Part shown: one piece after another, positions 59,508 to 64,000 of the stretch
Layout of the letters: every line of letters starts with the position of its first letter
Numbering within the stretch: position 1 is the stretch's first letter
Assembly: GCF_900100965.1 (NCBI RefSeq)
Contig: NZ_FMUJ01000001.1
Location: 978,272 to 1,042,271, forward strand
Direction: 5' to 3'
DNA from: Variovorax sp. EL159
GTDB taxonomy: Bacteria; Pseudomonadota; Gammaproteobacteria; Burkholderiales; Burkholderiaceae_C
DNA: 64,000 bases
Notes under the pieces: model-generated
The model's database searches: none
What the model saw: only the letters and a program-made list of their open reading frames with translations
Told to the model about the DNA's origin: nothing
Translations under genes and position numbers: made by a program

Positions 59508-60054
59508 GCCAGCGCCCGCCTGCATCGAAGCCCCGGCAGACCCCGCTGGCGACCAGCCCGGTCACCACCAGCATCGCTGCGGTATGAACACCGACGGCCG
59601 CGAGCGCCAGCATCAGCGAGCCCGACGCGGTGATCTCCCGTGCCGACGCATCGCCCATGCAGAGCGGCACCAGCGCGGGCACCAGCATCAGCCCCGCGCC
59701 GTGCGCGGTGGCCATCATGAAAGACCACAGCGCCAGCCCGGCATGCCCCGCCGGCACCCTGGCCCGCCTTGCCGCATGGCCCGACAGGTGCACGGCCACC
59801 GCAACCACCAGCAGCGCGCCCGCCACGCCCTGCAGCACTGCGCGGTCCATCGACAGGCCGAAGGCCACGGCGCCGGCCACCAGCCCGACCGATGCGGCAT
59901 GCCCGAGAGCGATCGGCCACAGCGCGCGAAGTGCCTGCGCCCGGTCGTGCGAGCGCACGCCCCAGGCCGCAGCCCACATCCAGCCGGTGGTGGGGTTCAA
60001 CCCATGAAGGGCGCCGACACCCGCGACCGCGAGCCAGGGCCAAAGGCTTGTCAT
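59413..60054 (-). CDS. Hypothetical multi-helix membrane protein
   Basis: This 213-residue inner-membrane protein has about five or six helices ('WPWLAVAGVGALHGLNPTTGW', 'ALRALWPIALGHAASVGLVAGAVAF', 'LMLALAAVGVHTAAMLVVTGLVA') and a basic tail. The 'LHGLNPTTGW' and 'LGHAASVG' motifs recall metal-transporter-like (NiCoT/UreH-like) membrane proteins, but the similarity is too weak to assign. It is downstream of nothing obvious and overlaps the convergent hydrolase gene. Confidence 0.65.
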   Translation of the reverse strand: MTSLWPWLAVAGVGALHGLNPTTGWMWAAAWGVRSHDRAQALRALWPIALGHAASVGLVAGAVAFGLSMDRAVLQGVAGALLVVAVAVHLSGHAARRARVPAGHAGLALWSFMMATAHGAGLMLVPALVPLCMGDASAREITASGSLMLALAAVGVHTAAMLVVTGLVASGVCRGFDAGGRWLNRARRRQRSVPEESPSTQSRSDGARSLRAP

Positions 60055-60093
60055 GACGTGCCTTGTGCTTGCGGGCTTCTGGGCTTCTTCTTC

Positions 60094-60891
60094 TCAGCCC
60101 TGCGCGTGGCAGCACCCGCCGCCCGAAGCCTCAAGCTTCGCCACGGGTTCCGGCTCGTAGCGGTCGTGGTGCCGCACCCAGTCCATGGGGTAGAGCGGGT
60201 TGTGCTCGTCGCGGCCCTTGGGCGTGAGGTCGACCAGGTTGTAGGTGCCCATCATCACTTCCACGCCGCGCTCGTAGGTCGAGTAGGTGTGGAAGACCTC
60301 GCCCGCGTCGTCCTTGTAGAACACGCTGATGCCGGGCGCCTCCTGCGCAGGGAAGGGCCGCACGCTGTAGTTGTAGAAGACCTCGCCCTTGCCCTCGGCC
60401 CACTCCTGCGGCTTGAAGCTGACGGCATAGTCGTAGTTGAAGTCGCTGTCGTGCGCCGACACCCACTTGAACTGCCAGCCCATGCGCTGGCGAAAGCGCT
60501 CGATCTCGGCCAGCGGCGCGCGCGAGACCACCAGCAGCGCGGTGTCGCGGTGCGCCAGGTGCAGGCGCATGCCTTCGATATGGTCGGCCATGAACGAGCA
60601 GCTGGGGCAGCCCTGTTCCCAGTCGGGGCCGAGCATGAAGTGCTGCACCAGCAACTGGCGGCGGCCGTCGAAGAGGTCGGCGAGCGCGCGCCGGCCCTCG
60701 GGGGCGTCGAAGACGTAGTTCTTCTCGACGCGCGTCCACGGCAGGGCGCGGCGTTCGCGGGCGATCTGGTCGCGCAGGTGCGTCAGTTCCTTCTCGCGGG
60801 CCAGCAGCGCCTTGCGCTGGGCGAGCCATCGGTCTTTCGACACGACGGGGTGGTTCTTCAGGGTGGCTGTTTCTGCCATGGCGGTGTTCAT
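60094..60891 (-). CDS. DUF899-family thioredoxin-fold protein
   Basis: This 265-residue cytoplasmic protein belongs to the DUF899 family: 'VVSKDRWLAQRKALLAREKEL', 'PWTRVEKNYVFDAPEG', 'HFMLGPDWEQGCPSCSFMADHI' with a CPSC pair, and a closing histidine-rich 'WVRHHDRYEP' and Gly-Cys-Cys-His end. The family has a thioredoxin-like fold and unknown substrate. The start at 60891 follows AAGGAGAAAC. The next two genes upstream on the same strand (propeller and helix-turn-helix) may belong to the same unit. Confidence 0.85.
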   Translation of the reverse strand: MNTAMAETATLKNHPVVSKDRWLAQRKALLAREKELTHLRDQIARERRALPWTRVEKNYVFDAPEGRRALADLFDGRRQLLVQHFMLGPDWEQGCPSCSFMADHIEGMRLHLAHRDTALLVVSRAPLAEIERFRQRMGWQFKWVSAHDSDFNYDYAVSFKPQEWAEGKGEVFYNYSVRPFPAQEAPGISVFYKDDAGEVFHTYSTYERGVEVMMGTYNLVDLTPKGRDEHNPLYPMDWVRHHDRYEPEPVAKLEASGGGCCHAQG

Positions 60892-61040
60892 GATGAGTTT
60901 CTCCTTGGCCCGGTGGGCCGTTCGCGCTTCGTCCATGCGCGGCGCCACCCGCCGGGTGACTGGCGCGCTCGTCTCCGGTCGGAAGACCGAAAGGGGGTTG
61001 TCAGCGCGAAGGCGTGCCTGCCTGCGCGCTGCGGCGAGGG

Positions 61041-61730
61041 TCAGGCCCTGCCGGTCTTGGGGCGCCGCACGGCGCGGACTTTTCCGCTGCCTCCGCCGCC
61101 GCAGTAGAAGAGGCCGGCCCCGTCGGATTCGAGGCCGCTCACGTTGATGCCGCGCGGCATTTCGAGCCGCTCGAGCACGGTGCCGCTGTCGGGGTCGATG
61201 CGGCGCAGCTCGCTCTCGTCGCCTTCCCAGGTGGCGTGCCACAGCTCGCCGTCGACCCAGGTCACGCCGGTCACGAAGCGGTTCGACTCGATGGTGCGCA
61301 AGACCGCGCCCGTCGCCGGATCGATCTGGTGGATCTTGCGGTCGCGGTACTGGCCTACCCACAGACTGCCTTCGGCCCAGGTGAGGCCCGAGTCGGCGCC
61401 GTGGCCGGGCGCCGGGATCGACGCGAGCACGTGGCCGGTGACGGGGTCGATCTTGTCGATGCGCTGCTCGGCGATCTGATAGAGGTGCGTGCCGTCGAAG
61501 GCCGTGCCGGCGTCGGCGGCGCGGTCGAGCGTGCGCGTGGTCTCGCCGCTGTCAGGATCGAAGGCGACCAGGTGGGCACCGACGGCGGCCCAGACGCGCT
61601 GGCCGTCGTGCGTCACGCCGCCCACGTTGCTCGACCCGGCGAAGGGGCCGTATTCGCGCACGACCTCGGCCATCTGCACGGTGGCTTCCACGCGGTTCTT
61701 GCTGCTGCTGCTTGCTGTCTTGCTCGTCAT
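61041..61730 (-). CDS. Beta-propeller protein (glutamine-cyclotransferase/SMP-like)
   Basis: This 229-residue protein is built of propeller-like repeats: 'GSSNVGGVTHDGQRVWAAVGAHLVAFDPDSGE', 'YQIAEQRIDKIDPVTGHVL', 'LWVGQYRDRKIHQIDPATGAVL', and 'LRRIDPDSGTVLERL'. It has no signal peptide and is probably cytoplasmic. The start at 61730 follows AAGGAG. It may bind a small molecule; no catalytic residues are identified. Confidence 0.7.
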   Translation of the reverse strand: MTSKTASSSSKNRVEATVQMAEVVREYGPFAGSSNVGGVTHDGQRVWAAVGAHLVAFDPDSGETTRTLDRAADAGTAFDGTHLYQIAEQRIDKIDPVTGHVLASIPAPGHGADSGLTWAEGSLWVGQYRDRKIHQIDPATGAVLRTIESNRFVTGVTWVDGELWHATWEGDESELRRIDPDSGTVLERLEMPRGINVSGLESDGAGLFYCGGGGSGKVRAVRRPKTGRA

Positions 61731-61783
61731 CGTCGGCTCCTTGTCGTGGTGCGCCTCGGACTGGTGGCGCCTTGGGAGCAACT

Positions 61784-63004
61784 CTATTCAATCGGCAGCG
61801 CGGCGGGGAGTAACAAGATCGTCGTGAATCCCGCGAGCGGCGGCGCCAGCCAGCGCTGCGCCCGTGCCCGCCCGATGGCGCGCACGCGCCCGGCGGCCTC
61901 CAGCTCGGCCAGCGCGCGCTGCACGGTGCGCTGGCTGGCCCCCAGCGCCAACGCCAGGGCCGAGGTCGACCAGGCCGCGCCGTCGGAGAGCAGCGCCACC
62001 AGCGAGCCCTGGTCGCCGTCGATGGGCGGTGCCAGCACCACCACGTCGCGCGCGCCGAGCGGCTTGAGCGCGAAGCCTTGCGGGGTGGCCTCGATCTGCG
62101 CCAGTGCCTTGACGAGCGCGCGCAGCCGGCCGATCTCGACGCGCAGGCGCGCCCGGTGCGTCTCGTCGGGGTGGCGGGTGCGGAAGGCGCTGGCGATCAG
62201 GGTCTCGCGGTCGACGTCGCCGGGCCATGCCTCGGCGAGTGCGCGTGCCAGCGAAAAAAGCACCGGCCGGCGTGCCAGCGGCCGCCAGGTGCCGCCGGTG
62301 CCCACGCCGCGGCGGCAGGCATCGACGACCAACGCGTTCGAGGCCAGCAGCGCCGCGACTTCATCGAGGCGCAGCGCCTGTTCGCCGCCGGCCAGAAGGC
62401 GGCGCGCGGCCGGGCGGTCGAGCGCGGCCTGGGCCTCGGCCACTTCGGCCAACAGCGCCGGCACGCGGGCATGGCCGGCCGCCTCGTGTGCGCGGGCCAG
62501 CGCTGCCCGTGCCGCATCGACGTGCAATGAGCGCAGCGACAGCTCTGCCGCAGCCAGCTCGGCCGTTGCTGCGAGTGCTGGGGAAAGGCCGCGCACATCG
62601 AGCGCCGCCAATGCGGCCGTGGCTTCGTCGAGGCGGCCGAGCAGCAGCAGCCTGCGCGCCGCGATCAGCCGCGCCTGCAGCGCGTTGGCGCGATCGGCAT
62701 GCGCTTCGAGCGTGGCCGAGGCGGCCGCCAGCGTGCGCGGCGAGCCGCCGAGGTCGCGCATGGCCAGCGCCACTTCGGCTTCGGCAACGATGCAGCGCGC
62801 GCGCGACAGCGCCTCGTGCGCACCGAAGCCGCGCGCGGCGCGCCGCAGAAGTTCGCGGGCGCGTGGGTGCTCGCCGAGCTGGGCCATGGCAATGCCGCGC
62901 AGGGCCAGCGCGGGTGGGTCGTCGCGCAGGGCGACCCGTTTGAGGGCACCGAGCGCGTCGCCGCTGGCGAGCGCGCGCGCGGAGGCGGCGATCAATGAAT
63001 CCAT
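61784..63004 (-). CDS. Helix-turn-helix regulator with TPR-like helical repeats
   Basis: This 406-residue cytoplasmic protein has an N-terminal helical-repeat region (about 1-230; 'LALRGIAMAQLGEHPRARELLRRAARGF' and similar 34-residue units). A winged helix-turn-helix region follows near the C-terminus ('STSALALALGASQRTVQRALAELEAAGRVRAIG', about 350-385), with another DNA-binding-like segment around 270-330. It probably senses a signal through its helical repeats and regulates the propeller/DUF899 genes just downstream. It starts at 63004. Confidence 0.75.
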   Translation of the reverse strand: MDSLIAASARALASGDALGALKRVALRDDPPALALRGIAMAQLGEHPRARELLRRAARGFGAHEALSRARCIVAEAEVALAMRDLGGSPRTLAAASATLEAHADRANALQARLIAARRLLLLGRLDEATAALAALDVRGLSPALAATAELAAAELSLRSLHVDAARAALARAHEAAGHARVPALLAEVAEAQAALDRPAARRLLAGGEQALRLDEVAALLASNALVVDACRRGVGTGGTWRPLARRPVLFSLARALAEAWPGDVDRETLIASAFRTRHPDETHRARLRVEIGRLRALVKALAQIEATPQGFALKPLGARDVVVLAPPIDGDQGSLVALLSDGAAWSTSALALALGASQRTVQRALAELEAAGRVRAIGRARAQRWLAPPLAGFTTILLLPAALPIE

Positions 63005-63084
63005 GGCGACAGGCTACACCGGGCGCGTGCCGTCGCCCGCGCAGTGCGCGGCCTTGCGACCCTGCGACTTCGCAGCCCGCGCGC

Positions 63085-63912
63085 TCAGGCGATCATCGAT
63101 TCGAGTTCCGCAGCCAGCTCGCGCGGCGCCGGCATGTCCTGCACGATGTCTTCGGTGATGCCGACCGCCATCGCCGACTGGCTGGGCCAGAAGCCGCCGA
63201 CGCTGCTCAGGTCCACGCCCTGGCGCTCCAGTGCCACGCGCCACACGGCCAGATGAAGAATGCCGCCGAGGGCATCGAAGCGCTCCGACTTGGCCGGGCT
63301 CACGAAGCTCGAAAGCGCGCCGACCAGATCGGAGGCGAAACCCCAGCGCTGCGCCAGCGACGCGCTCACGTCGCCGTAGTGGTAGCCGAACTCGACGCCT
63401 TCGAGCTGCGCGCGCCCCAGTGCCTCGAAGGGATGCGCGGCATTCAGCGCGGCGATGCGATCGGGCATGGCCTGTGCCATGAGCAGGTGGCCGATGGCAT
63501 GCATGCTGCCCACGGTAAAAGCCAGGTTCGGATCGACGTGCCGGGTCTTGGACGCCAAGTACCTCGACACCGAGGCCACGCGCAGGCTGTGGGCCCAGAA
63601 GGCCGGCAGGTTGACGCCTTCCACTTTCTTGAAAGCGCCCGACAGGCCCGAGCTCACGACGAACGACCGGATGGTGGAAAGGCCGAGCATCAGGATCGCG
63701 CCCTGGATCGAGGAGATCTTTCGCCGCAGCCCGAAGAACGGGGAGTTGACCATCTGCAGCACCCGCGCCGCGAGCACCTGGTCGAGCTCGATGCGGTGCG
63801 CGATGGCGGCGAAGGGCACGTCGTCGTCGCGCAGCATTTCCATCAGGTCGGCAACCACCTTGGGAACGGTGGGGAGTGTCTCGTCGTTGGCAAAGAGTTC
63901 TTCGAGTGTCAT
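63085..63912 (-). CDS. HDOD-domain protein
   Basis: This 275-residue cytoplasmic protein is an HDOD domain: 'ETLPTVPKVVADLMEMLRDDDV', 'LAARVLQMVNSPFFGLRRKISSIQGAILMLGLSTIRSFVV' and 'HSLRVASVSRYLASKTRHV'. In place of an intact HD catalytic pair it has 'SMHAIGHLL'. HDOD proteins usually lack enzyme activity and act in signalling or motility. The remaining 88 bases of the window hold no gene. Confidence 0.9.
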   Translation of the reverse strand: MTLEELFANDETLPTVPKVVADLMEMLRDDDVPFAAIAHRIELDQVLAARVLQMVNSPFFGLRRKISSIQGAILMLGLSTIRSFVVSSGLSGAFKKVEGVNLPAFWAHSLRVASVSRYLASKTRHVDPNLAFTVGSMHAIGHLLMAQAMPDRIAALNAAHPFEALGRAQLEGVEFGYHYGDVSASLAQRWGFASDLVGALSSFVSPAKSERFDALGGILHLAVWRVALERQGVDLSSVGGFWPSQSAMAVGITEDIVQDMPAPRELAAELESMIA

Positions 63913-64000
63913 GGCGCTTCGGGTGTTGCCTTGGTATGCAAAAGATTTTCCTCCAGCGCGTGGCCGGGCAGGTCGGGTATCGGTGCGAATCCGAAATTTC

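Overview
This is a GC-rich chromosomal window whose gene content fits the Burkholderiales, most likely a Comamonadaceae member such as Variovorax. The evidence is the DipZ/TlpA thioredoxins, a Burkholderiales-type putative porin, a DUF2341-ExbB fusion, a giant DUF3739-type filamentous haemagglutinin, and many LysR, MocR and alpha/beta-hydrolase genes. There is no rRNA, tRNA or CRISPR array, so the genus is inference.

Layout. 1-11 kb: the end of an MFS exporter, then a scattered envelope/redox group. It comprises DipZ and its upstream sensor kinase, a divergent exported hydrolase, Tam methyltransferase with a divergent LysR gene, OsmC, an OmpR-type response regulator, a DUF333 lipoprotein and a TlpA-like thioredoxin. 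A 16-bp tandem box, GTATGCC-N2-TGTATCT, lies upstream of the hydrolase/kinase pair, the response regulator and the thioredoxin, which suggests one two-component regulon. 11.0-20.5 kb: one continuous operon encoding a TpsB transporter, a DUF2341-LamG-ExbB fusion, ExbD, a TonB-like protein, a porin, a coiled-coil protein, a PpiC prolyl isomerase, a YbjN-type protein and a small unknown. 20.5-24.3 kb: an island of small unfamiliar genes with an HD-domain gene, a rifampin ADP-ribosyltransferase (arr) and an IS3-type transposase scar. 24.3-40.6 kb: ordinary chromosomal genes (MocR regulator, DJ-1 family, 2OG oxygenase-like, HtrA-like protease, LysE exporter, lipoprotein hydrolase, ABC exporter, AlkB, GNAT, a seven-bladed propeller, a lipase, a MerR/P-loop fusion, LysR/oxidoreductase).

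40.7-58.5 kb: a second cluster that complements the 11-20 kb operon. It holds an STN-TonB_C protein, an ECF sigma factor, a FecR-type anti-sigma, a roughly 4,160-residue TpsA exoprotein split by a one-base frameshift near 48,120, a trypsin-like protease, a secreted TonB_C-like protein and a two-PDZ HtrA protease. 58.6-64 kb: hydrolase, membrane protein, DUF899 protein, propeller protein, helix-turn-helix regulator and an HDOD protein.

The most interesting proposal is that the 11-20 kb and 40-58 kb clusters form one system: two-partner secretion of a giant adhesin coupled to a dedicated TonB/ExbB/ExbD-like energy module, its own foldase and proteases, and an ECF/FecR switch. A nearly identical promoter-like element sits before tpsB (11,045-11,095) and before the protease operon (55,755-55,806), with exactly the same internal spacing, and supports co-regulation. 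The function and the coupling are inference.
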